From Eledone cirrhosa (taxonomy: Eukaryota > Mollusca > Cephalopoda > Octopoda > Eledonidae): a stretch of DNA of 64,000 nucleotides. The notes below the pieces were generated by a model that was not told the DNA's origin, ran no database searches, and worked only from the letters and a program-made list of their open reading frames with translations. This document shows positions 55,542 to 64,000 of the stretch, one piece after another. How positions within the stretch are numbered: the stretch's first letter is position 1; each line of letters starts with the position of its first letter. The position numbers were made by a program, and so were the translations under genes. The stretch lies in assembly GCA_964016885.1 (NCBI GenBank), contig OZ024744.1, forward strand, positions 67,733,051 to 67,797,050, given 5' to 3'.

Positions 55542-57786
55542 CATCATATATCATCATCATCATCATCATCATCAACGTTTAACGTCCGTGTTCCACGCTT
55601 GCATGGGTTTGGACGGGGGTAGTCCCACTTGAGGCAAGAGTGATTGTCTTGCTCGCATAGGACTGTCTGGCAGGTTTTCTACAGTTGGATGCCCTTCCTA
55701 ACACCAACCACATTTACAGTGTGGGTCTGGGAGGTTTTTACCGTGTTGCCTACACGGCCACATTACAGCGTGGACTGTGTGTTTTTTTGTCGTGACACCT
55801 ACACGATCTCATTTGTTTCGGCCTCGAAGGCGCGGCACCAACATAACTTTACATAGAACGGGGTGGTGTGGATCGGGTGGGGGTGGGGGTGGTGGGACGG
55901 GGTGTATTTTGTTAGAGATGCCTACTGGCTGGAGTAGGTTTTACTATATATTTAGGTAAGGCGGGTCTTCTCTGTTACTGAGTACCGCCAAAGGTCTCGG
56001 TCCAGTGACATTGTCTTGGAGAGGTGTAAGTGTGTGATGTCGGAGTTTATCAGCTCGTCCCAGGTTTTTCTAGGTCTGCCTATTCCGTGACTACCGTCTA
56101 TCTTTATTGCCCTGCACTTTGTTATACAGCTATCGACTTTCATGCGCATCACGTGTCCATACCAACGTAGCCTTCTCTCGAGTAAACAACATCTGATCCC
56201 TCTTATCTCTAATTTTTTCCTTAGTTCGTTTATGCTTTGCCGTTCACGTATATTACTGTTACACATCCAGCGGAGCATGCAAGCTTCGTTCCTCTCTAGT
56301 CTGCGTATATCCTCTGCACACAATGCCCAGGTCTCACTGCCATGCAGCATTGCTGTTCGTATGCAGGCATCGTACAACCTGCCTTTCATTTTTAGTGAGA
56401 ACCCTTTAGCAGCTAATAGTGGTATAAGCTCTCTGAACTTTTTCCAACCAGTTCTGACTCTAGCTACAGTACTTTCAGAGCACCCTCCCCCACTGCTGAT
56501 TTTATCGCCCAGGTAACGGAAGCTGTCCACTATTTCTATAGAACCCTCTGCGCAATTGAAAGAGCTAGTAGTTTGTGGGCACTTGCTGCTACTTATTGCA
56601 CCAGAGCACCGGCCACATGTAAAATCTATGTTCTTAGTTAGCTTACCTGTGATCCCACTACATCTTTTATGCACCCATACTTTGCATTTAGGACATAAAA
56701 TGGAGTTTCTACCTACGCCTTTCCTACACACCGAGCACGACCATTTCCCAGAAGGGACCGCCGCCTTGTTTTCTTTCCTACAAACTAGTACTTTGGTCTT
56801 AGCCAGGTTAATTTTAAGTCCTTTTGACTCTAGGCCGTGCTTCCATGTTTGGAATTTCTTCTCTAGCTCGGCCATTGATTCCGCTATGAGTGTCAGGTCG
56901 TCTGCGTATAGGAGTTCCCATGGGCAGCCTGTCTTGAACTCCTCTGTTATAGCCTGAAGGGCAATAATAAATAGTAGTGGACTGAGAACAGAGCCCTGAT
57001 GGACGCCAACTTTTACGCTAAACTCTTCACTATATTCGTTGTTAATTCTAACCTTGCTGACTGTTTCTTTATACATGGCTTGTATAGCCCTCACAAGCCA
57101 TTCGTCAACGCCTAGTTTTCTAAGAGCCCACCAGATAATGGAGCGGGGGACTCTGTCGAAGGCTTTCTCCAAGTCGACAAAAGCTAAGTAGAGGGGTTTA
57201 CCTTTAGCTAGGTACTTCTCCTGTAGTTGTCGTACTATGAAAAGAGCGTCTGTGGTACTTTTGCCTGACACAAACCCGAACTGCATTTCATCTAGGTCAA
57301 TTCTCTCTCTGATTAGTTGCGCTATTACTCTTTCCGTGACCTTCATGACCTGGTCGATTAATTTAATGCCTCTATAGTTACTCCTATCTAGGGCGTCTCC
57401 TTTACCCTTATAACAGTTAACGATGATGCTGCTATGCCAGTCCTTCGGAACAACCCCATTCTGTACGACTTGGTTAACTATGCGGGTGACCATGGTGTGT
57501 CCCACCGTGCCAGATGCCTTCAGCATCTCAGCAACTATTTCCGAAGGCCCAGCCGCCTTACCAGTCTTCATATCCTTGATTGCCTTACTTATTATACTCC
57601 CCTCGACTAACACTGCTGGTCCCTCTATTGGGTCGATATGGGGGAGACTGCCTTTCTCCCAATTATTCTCCTCATTTAGAAGCCTTTCATAGTGACACTT
57701 CCAAGCTACCTTCTTATCAGCGTCGGTGATGGCAAGTGTGCCATCGTCGTTTAGTACACACTTCTCCCCGACAATATCACGGTTTT

Positions 57787-57789
<3 letters not shown>
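55540..57789 (-). mobile_element. RTE-like LINE copy 6 (best preserved, 5' truncated)
   Basis: Whole element: ATC/GATGAT tail at 55,545-55,575, then a 3'UTR with the 'gcatccaactgtag' block and two ~50-bp repeats (about 55,740-55,860), then the reading frame to 57,789, where coding sequence stops abruptly against a (TA)n tract. The 5' endonuclease domain is missing. It is the reference for the other five copies here. Confidence 0.93.
55952..57789 (-). CDS. RTE-like LINE polyprotein: RT + C4HC3 finger + C-terminal domain (5' partial)
   Basis: A single open frame of about 612 codons without stops. The first conventional start-like codon (GTG at 57,613) is not a real start: the frame stays open 58 codons further upstream to the (TA)n junction, so the protein is 5' partial. 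Counting from that GTG, RT motifs are 'CYKGKGDALDRSNYRGIKLI' (67-86), catalytic 'FVDLEKAFDRVP' (145-156), 'GVHQGSVLSPLLF' (203-215) and 'YADDLTLIAES' (236-246). These are followed by a finger with Cys 293, 296, 307, 310, His 315, Cys 318, 333 and 336 (C4HC3 order), then the LINE C-terminal region ('YLGDKISSGG', 'RLRWYGHVMRMK'). RT copies element RNA at the nicked target. Clade placement near RTE is from motif memory. The missing endonuclease makes it non-autonomous, though its RT looks intact. Confidence 0.92.

Positions 57790-57842
<53 letters not shown>
57790..57842. repeat. (TA)n microsatellite
   Basis: About 26 TA units at the exact 5' junction of LINE copy 6, passing directly into the 17-bp minisatellite. 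Confidence 0.95.
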
Positions 57843-57844
<2 letters not shown>

Positions 57845-59803
57845 TATACAGCCATATATACTATATAGCCATATATACTATACAGCCATATATACTATAC
57901 AGCCATATATACTATATAGCCATATATACTATATAGCTATATATACTATACAGCCATATATACTATATAGCCATATATACTATATAGCCATATATACTAT
58001 ACAGCCATATATACTATACAGCCATATATACTATATAGCCATATTTACTATACAGCCATATATACTATACAGCCATATATACTATATAGCCATATATACT
58101 ATATAGCCATATATACTATACAGCCATATATACTATACAGCCATATATACTATATAGCCATATATACTATATAGCCATATATACTATATAGCCATATATA
58201 CTATATAGCCATATATACTATACAGCCATATATATATACAGCCATATATACTATACAGCCATATATACTATATAGCCATATATACTATACAGCCATATAT
58301 ACTATATAGCCATATATACTATATAGCCATATATACTATATAGCCATATTTACTATACAGCCATATATACTATACAGCCATATATACTATATAGCCATAT
58401 ATACTATATAGCTATATATACTATACAGCCATATATACTATACAGCCATATATACTATACAGCCATATATACTATATAGCCATATATACTATATAGCTAT
58501 ATATACTATACAGCCATATATACTATACAGCCATATATACTATACAGCCATATATACTATACAGGCATATATACTATATAGCCATATTTACTATACAGCC
58601 ATATATAGTATATATAGCCATATATACTATATAGCCATATATACTATATAGCCATATATATATACAGCCATATATACTATATATCCATATATACTATATA
58701 GCCATATATACTATATAGCCATATATACTATATAGCCATATATACTATACAGCCGTATATACTATATAGCCATATATACTATATAGCCATATATACTATA
58801 TAGCCATATATACTATATAGCCATATATACTATATAGCCATATATACTATACAGCCATATATACTATACAGCCATATATACTATATAGCCATATTTACTA
58901 TACAGCCATATATACTATATAGCCATATATACTATATAGCCATATATACTATACAGCCATATATACTATATATATATATATATATATATATACTATACAG
59001 CCATATATACTATACAGCCATATATACTATATAGCCATATTTACTATACAGCCATATATACTATATAGCCATATATACTATATAGCCATATATACTATAC
59101 AGCCATATATACTATATAGCCATATATACTATATAGCCATATATACCATACAGCCATATATACTATGTAGCCATATATACTATACAGCCATATATACTAT
59201 ACAGCCATATATACTATATAGCCATATATACTATATAGCTATATATACTATACAGCCATATATACTATATAGCCATATATACTATATAGCCATATATACT
59301 ATACAGCCATATATATTATACAGCCATATATACTATATAGCCATATTTACTATACAGCCATATATACTATACAGCCATATATACTATATAGCCATATATA
59401 CTATATAGCCATATATACTATACAGCCATATATACTATACAGCCATATATACTATATAGCCATATATACTATATAGCCATATATACTATATAGCCATATA
59501 TACTATATAGCCATATATACTATACAGTCATATATATATACAGCCATATATACTATACAGCCATATATACTATATAGCCATATATACTATACAGCCATAT
59601 ATACTATATAGCCATATATACTATATAGCCATATATACTATATAGCCATATTTACTATACAGCCATATATACTATACAGCCATATATACTATATAGCCAT
59701 ATATACTATATAGCTATATATACTATATAGCCATATATACTATACAGCCATATATACTATATATCCATATATACTATATATCCATATATACTATATAGCC
59801 ATT
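57843..59803. repeat. 17-bp AT-rich minisatellite (~115 copies)
   Basis: Unit 'gccatatatactataca' or its 'atataca/atatata' variant, repeated about 115 times. A 'catatttac' variant occurs near 58,041, 58,346, 58,584, 58,891, 59,037, 59,343 and 59,648. The spacings are mostly 305-307 bp (18 units), with 238 (14 units) and 146, so there is a higher-order period. Runs of TA are inserted near 58,970-58,992. Open frames across it (up to 126 codons of Tyr/Ile repeats) are artefacts. Confidence 0.95.
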
Positions 59804-60015
59804 TCTCTCTCCTAGAAAAGTGTTGTGACAACAACTTGGGGCCTTTCACTCCCAGATGAAAAAAAAAAATGCGATTTGGATGGCCGTTGACTCTACTTCT
59901 GAGTTCCTCCGCCCTTCCCCGCTTCTTGCATTCCCTCCCGCAGTGTGTCGAAATATTCCCCTTCTCACCAAGTTAGCTTGGTGGAGATGCCGGTCTAGTC
60001 GCCAACGACACAACC
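59804..60015. other. GC-richer island between two minisatellites
   Basis: About 210 bp of non-repetitive, relatively GC-rich sequence (such as 'ccgcccttccccgcttc') between the 17-bp and 14-bp arrays. It has no domain or RNA I recognise and could be the end of an unrecognised transposon. Confidence 0.5.
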
Positions 60016-60257
60016 ATGAGATATACTTATACAGATATACTTATACAGATATACTTATACAGATATATTTATACAGATATACTTATACAGATATACTTAT
60101 ACAGATATACTTATACAGATATACTTATACAGATATACTTATACAGATATACTTATACAGATATACTTATACAGATATATTTATACAGATATACTTATAC
60201 AGATATACTTATACAGATATACTTATACAGATATACTTATACAGATATATTTATACA
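60016..60257. repeat. 14-bp minisatellite (~17 copies)
   Basis: Unit 'agatatacttatac' in near-perfect tandem, with the variant 'agatatatttatac' at about 60,060, 60,172 and 60,242. The motif resembles the 17-bp unit with the 'gcc' removed and one T added, so the two arrays may share an origin. Confidence 0.93.
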
Positions 60258-60480
60258 GCCATGTACACTATACAGCCATATATATGTATAGAGACATCTT
60301 AACTTATACAGCCATCAATACTTATAAAGTCATCTATACTTAGACATCCATCAATACTTATACAGCCATCTATTTTTATATACGGCCATCAATATTTATA
60401 CAGCCATCTATACTTATACTGTGATCTATACTTATATAGCCATCTTAACTTATACAATAATCTATACTACACATCCATTC
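60258..60480. repeat. Degenerate 'tatacagccatc' repeats
   Basis: Irregular repeats of a 'cttatacagccatctata' type unit. They combine the 'cttatacag' of the 14-bp array with the 'cagccat' of the 17-bp array and look like a decayed transition zone. Confidence 0.8.
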
Positions 60481-60720
60481 TTATATGCTGCCATTTATTC
60501 TCTTTACTCATATTCCATTCTCAAATATTCCAATAAGTGTGAATATTCTTCAGTGTAATGTTCAAAGCAATTATCAATTGTTGTCAACAATGTACAGGCC
60601 AGTGTTGTATGCTGGAGCTCAACTTTTTAATATATATATATACTTGACATTTCTAAATATCAAACTGAAAAAAAAAAAAAAAAGAAATGTTTATATTGAA
60701 CTCGATCTCTTTCTAATAAT
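60481..60720. other. Unassigned spacer
   Basis: No feature I can support. It has a short TA tract and an A-run near 60,670-60,685. Confidence 0.45.
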
Positions 60721-60830
60721 CATCCAGCATTCTGATATCTATCTATCCTTCTATCTGTCTGTCTGTCAGTCACTCAGTCACTGTCTATCTCTCTCTCTCT
60801 CTATCTATCTCTATCTCTATCTCCCCCCCT
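60721..60830. repeat. (TATC)n/(TCTG)n/(TC)n pyrimidine-rich microsatellite
   Basis: Compound microsatellite of TATC, TCTG, TCAG and TC units, ending in a C-run. Confidence 0.85.
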
Positions 60831-60880
60831 TCTGCAAGCAGGGAAAAGCAGACGTAAAATGATGATATATATATATATGT
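60831..60880 (+). mobile_element. SINE 3' tail fragment
   Basis: The segment 'gcaagcagggaaaagcagac' with 'gatgat' and TA repeats matches the end of the 5822-type SINE. Only about 40 bp is present. Confidence 0.65.
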
Positions 60881-61110
60881 TATGGCTAAGTGGTGAGTCT
60901 TATTACAATGGACTTTTACCTGTGCACTTACAGGATATTTGGGAGAGAGAGAGGGGGGGAGGGGTAAATGAGTGTTTTCGAATTGGCATGTGGGGAGGGT
61001 GGCTATTAGTCGATGTGATTGCTATAATAGAGGGGATATGGGAAAGGAGAGAAAGAAGGAATGTATCAAAAGAAAAAAGAAAGAAAAGGAGGATAGGCGA
61101 TGACCCAGGA
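60881..61110. other. Purine-rich unassigned sequence
   Basis: Strongly GA-rich on the plus strand (about 60,935-60,965 and 61,040-61,100). I see no gene; a 118-codon frame here runs on into the adjacent LINE 3'UTR and is not supported. Confidence 0.5.
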
Positions 61111-61715
61111 GCAAGACCTCTGGCATTACGTAGTAATACAGAAGACCCAACTTCCCACAGGTATAAGCCAAAGATGAAGCATATAGACAGTATGCCCCAC
61201 CCGCTCCCGCTGTAAAATGGTTGTGTAGGTGTCATGACAAAAAGCACCCAGCCCTCACTGTAAAGTGGTTGTGTAGATGTCATGACAAAAAGCACCCAGC
61301 CCACACTGTTAGATGGTTATGTAGGTATCATGACAAAAAGTACCCAGCCCTCACTGTAAAGTGGTTGTGAGATGTCATGACAAAAAACACCCAGCCCTCA
61401 CTGTAAAATGATTGTGTAGGTGTCACAACAAAAAAGCACCCAGCACACACTGTAAAGTGGTTGTGTGGGTGTCATGATAAAAAAGCCCACAATCCACGCT
61501 GTAAAGTGGTCGTGTAGGTGTCACGACAAAAAAGCACCCAGCACACAGGTTGGTATTAGTAAGGACATCCAGCTGTAGACATCCAGCTGTAGCCAAAATC
61601 AAGTCTGTATGAGCAAGACATGATCAGCTGACCTTTGCATTGCCCACAACAGGACAACCCATCAAATCTATGTTAGCGTGGAAGAGTGGACATAAAATGG
61701 TGATGGTGATGATGA
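61111..61715 (+). mobile_element. RTE-like LINE 3'UTR copy with expanded 49-bp repeat
   Basis: Begins at 'cattacgtagtaatacagaag' (the end of the LINE reading frame) and ends in the 'gacatccagctgtag' block and GATGAT-like tail. Between about 61,211 and 61,545 a ~48-49-bp unit ('ctgtaaagtggttgtg' ... 'aagcacccagc') is repeated about seven times, against two in LINE copies 1 and 6 and one in the 5822 SINE family. The 'gacatccagctgtag' block is partly duplicated as well. Confidence 0.85.
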
Positions 61716-61774
61716 TATAACCCTTGCTAGGAAAGAAAGCAAATGTTAAAACAATCATGATATATATAATCTGT

Positions 61775-62910
61775 TGGAGCATTTTGTTGGAGTGTCTGTT
61801 CTGTGTGTGGATATAATTTTTATCTCGATGTTCTCTAGGGAGCTCCTATGTTCTATTCTGGCAAGTTGGTGGAGTACTGATGAGTTCTTCCCATCCAGAA
61901 GTTTCCCCCAGTATTCATTTATTCTTTCACTTGTGCTACTGGCCGTCTCACCTATAAATGTCATGTTCTTATTCCCACACTATCCCTCTGTACATCTTAT
62001 GTTATATACTATGTTCCTAGTTTTACACTTAATCTGAGGGCTTAATCTGCAGACTAGAACTTTTCTATCAGTGCCAGGTGTTTCTCAAAAGGGCTTTTAT
62101 TTAATTTTAGTTTGTCTTGAGCCCTTCTAAATCTGTAACCTAGTTCACTTCTGTGGGTTGCATTGATGAACATTACACTCTGGTATTTATTGCTGTTATA
62201 CCATGAGTTGATCTTATTAGTCTTCTTCTTAGTTCTCTCTATCCTATTACAAAATGTGCTCCTATACATGGGCCAGTCCCATTCACATCATTTTCTATAA
62301 TATTCATCCATTTGGACTGGGCTACTTTATACACCCTGATCCTGTTTCTTTGATTGTAGCCAGAAAATTGCATGTGGTGGATGAAGTGTTGTATGTGACA
62401 TTCTATATGACACATTCTTCATCACTCTAAGTCTGCAATTACTATGTTGACTTTCATGTTATCCAAAAAGGCTGAGTTTTGGTAGATCAGGTACTTGGAG
62501 GCCATGGGTTTGACATAATGGAAATGGAGGATCTGTGTTTTATTACTATGTTTTATTAGTATGCTTTCTAACCAGAGTTCTGTGTCTAGTTCAGGTAGTC
62601 TATGGTTGAGTAGTATACAGCTATTTGCTGGGTGATTTCCATGATGTTCCTTTATAATTCCTGACTGTTCTCATGTGGGAGTGTTTTACCTACTATATTG
62701 ATGTCATCTATATAGCAGGAGTACACAGTCAGGGTTACAGAGTTCTCGTCTAAGCATTACTTAAGTCCCCATAAAGAGGTTGACCAATTCACCAGCAATG
62801 CTGATGCCAATGGTTACGTCCTCCTCTTGGGCATATGTTTTCTCATTGAACTTAAACATATGTTCCTTAAGGGTTAGTCTTATATTGGCCCCACAACAGG
62901 GTAACTCTTT
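61775..62910 (-). pseudogene. Penelope-like retroelement (RT and GIY-YIG endonuclease), decayed
   Basis: On the minus strand the 5' part translates as 'LKEHMFKFNEKTYAQEEDVT' and 'IGISIAGELVNLFMGT' (about 62,760-62,870), then the catalytic 'YSCYIDDINIVGKTLPHE' (about 62,670-62,725), the RT palm of Penelope-like elements. Farther along comes a linker ('RSELGYRFRRAQDKLKLNKS'), then 'CKTRNIVYNIRCTEG' and 'FIGETASSTSERINEYWGK', typical of the GIY-YIG nuclease at the C-terminus of these elements. Conserved Tyr, Gly-Glu-Thr and Arg positions are visible. There is a TAG between 'TEG' and 'CGNKN', and there are several frameshifts and stops in the RT. Non-functional. The PLE call rests on domain order and motifs. 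Confidence 0.8.
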
Positions 62911-62924
62911 GTGCCCTCTCCTCT

Positions 62925-63010
62925 TTGCTCTTGGTATCTCATGATGATTTCTTACAAATGAAATGGTTTTGGTCCTGGAGAAGTCATTTCTATATCAATA
63001 TATATATATA
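62925..63010 (+). repeat. Dispersed repeat, diverged copy of the 43-175 family
   Basis: The segment 'catgatgatttcttacaaatg' through 'ggtcctggagaagtcatttc' and a TA tail match 1220-1285 with about 80% similarity by eye. Confidence 0.65.
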
Positions 63011-63017
63011 CACACTA

Positions 63018-63312
63018 AGTAATAAGGTGGCAAATTGGCCAGAGTCATTAAGATGTTGGATAGAATGCCTTACGGTATTCATCCTACCTCTTTGCTCTCT
63101 GAGTTCAAATCCTGTTGTGGTCAACTTTGCCTTTCGTACTTTTGACGTCAATAAAAAAAAAAAGTACCAGTCTAGTACTGAGGTTGATTCTTCCACTATA
63201 GAAAAAAAATCAGCTGTGTTAAGAGCTGGAGAGGGTTGGGCTCCACCGGGTTTAAATGTGCCCTAGACACACCGTATGATGGTACCTCTGCAACTCTACA
63301 AGGAATTATGGG
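63018..63312 (+). mobile_element. tRNA-derived SINE, fourth family, second copy
   Basis: Aligns end to end with 55,050-55,315: 'gagttcaaatcctgttgtgg' B-box region, 'aaatcagctgtgttaagagc' and 'gtgccctagacacacc'. It has an A-run near 63,151. Confidence 0.85.
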
Positions 63313-63505
63313 ATATTTAACCCTTTAACTTAGTAATAATAAATACAAAGACCAAAATCCAAATAGGACTCGATAAGGATATATAAACCCATAGAGCAAA
63401 TATTTATTAGTACAGATTAGAAGATCCTGCTTAGGGTGAAAGCAGTAATTTATTGCTTAAACTTTCAATCAGTGCTACTATTACTAATGATAATAATAAT
63501 AATTA
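63313..63505. repeat. Repeat related to the LINE-flanking inverted arms
   Basis: The segment 'agaccaaaatccaaatagga' preceded by AAT repeats matches the arm at 3333-3392. The remainder (to 63,500) is unassigned and ends in an AAT microsatellite. Confidence 0.55.
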
Positions 63506-63507
63506 TT

Positions 63508-63690
63508 ATTATTTCTACTTTTGGCACAAGGTCAACAATTTCCCAGTGCATTACTGGTTCTTTATTTTACCGACCTCATAAGGATGAAAGGCAAAGTTAA
63601 CCTCGGCAGGATTTGAACTCAGACCATAAAGGGCCGTAACTCTTTGCTGCAAAGCATGGCGTCCGACCCTCTACTGATACTGCCAAATAA
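63508..63690 (-). mobile_element. tRNA-derived SINE, third family
   Basis: Same element as 10,752-10,928 in the same orientation: 'tttctacttttggcacaagg' at one end, 'gcgtccgaccctctac' at the other, B-box complement 'ggatttgaactc' at about 63,608. Confidence 0.85.
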
Positions 63691-63711
63691 TAATGATAAT
63701 AATAATGATTT

Positions 63712-63920
63712 CGTATATAGGCACAAGGCCAGTAATTTGGAGGAGGGGGAAGTTGATTAAATCGACCCCAGTGCATTACTAGTGCTTTATTTTATCGACC
63801 CCGTAAGGATGAAAGGCAAAGTGAACCTCTGCGGGATTTGAACTCAGACCGTAAAGGGCCGTAACTATATGCCATAAAGCATATTGTCTGATGCCCTACC
63901 GATACTGCCAATCCACTGCC
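63712..63920 (-). mobile_element. tRNA-derived SINE, third family, longer variant
   Basis: Related to the previous SINE but with an additional ~30-bp segment ('gaggagggggaagttgatt') near 63,738. It shares 'ttattttatcgaccccgtaagg', the B-box complement 'ggatttgaactcagacc' and 'ccctaccgatactgcc'. The two copies are in tandem, separated by an AAT microsatellite. Confidence 0.85.
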
Positions 63921-64000
63921 CTACAGAGTAATTAAATAATAAATACACAAAATTGACGAAGAAACTTAAGATATTTTGTTAGTCTTACATGTGTTTCGAC

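Noticed and set aside
56142..57692. Plus-strand frames opposite the large LINE coding region
   Set aside because: They are antisense shadows of the minus-strand LINE polyprotein, which has all the recognisable RT motifs.
57726..60302. Tyr/Ile-rich open frames (91-148 codons) in the minisatellites
   Set aside because: They are pure translations of 17-bp and 14-bp repeats without stops by chance, and have no start context or domain.
60859..61215. 118-codon plus-strand frame in purine-rich sequence
   Set aside because: It is low complexity and runs into a LINE 3'UTR with no conserved motif.

Overview
This 64 kb window is repeat-dominated animal DNA, and I found no host protein-coding gene in it. 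It carries tRNA-derived SINEs with (GATGAT)n tails, several LINE families, a Penelope-like element and long simple-sequence tracts. This mix, and the style of the SINE/LINE tail (the recurring 'ggaagggcatccagctgtag' block), suggest a mollusc and most likely a cephalopod such as an octopus. That taxonomic reading is inference from memory, not from a search.

Left flank (1-12,588): a mosaic of dead transposons. It holds fragments of an RTE-like LINE in both orientations (1557-3336, 4628-5190, 6812-7608, 7637-9785) and 5'-truncated pieces of a CR1/L2-group LINE (664-958, 10668-11356, the latter split by a nested SINE). It also has a head-to-head pair of full SINEs (5822-6165 and 6459-6797), a TTAA-flanked MITE (11454-11681) and (TA)n microsatellites.

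Centre (12,589-53,825): an approximately 41 kb satellite array of a 38-bp, G-poor, A/C-rich monomer, on the order of 1,000 copies. It has higher-order structure: a near-perfect 3,057-bp tandem duplication at 15,961-22,074, a roughly 5.4-kb superrepeat between about 22 and 36 kb, and smaller HORs elsewhere. Two truncated CR1/L2-group LINEs (40,279-41,414 and 50,023-51,188) sit inside it in the same orientation, and the satellite resumes in register after each. About 180-bp inverted repeats that begin CAGTG and end CACTG, as hAT transposon termini do, bracket the whole array (11,965-12,147 and 53,942-54,125).

Right flank (53,826-64,000): a MITE with about 58-bp inverted repeats, an RTE-like LINE fragment, SINEs, and the best preserved RTE-like LINE (55,540-57,789, minus strand). 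Its open frame encodes reverse transcriptase, a C4HC3 (PHD-like) finger and a LINE C-terminal domain. Next come a 17-bp AT-rich minisatellite of about 2 kb with an 18-mer higher-order period, a related 14-bp array, a LINE 3'UTR copy with an expanded 49-bp internal repeat, a decayed Penelope-like element (RT plus GIY-YIG endonuclease), and more SINEs.

The coding content is entirely selfish: LINE enzymes whose 3' ends are shared with the local SINEs, which is the signature of SINE mobilisation by a partner LINE. The most unusual object is the satellite domain bracketed by hAT-like ends.
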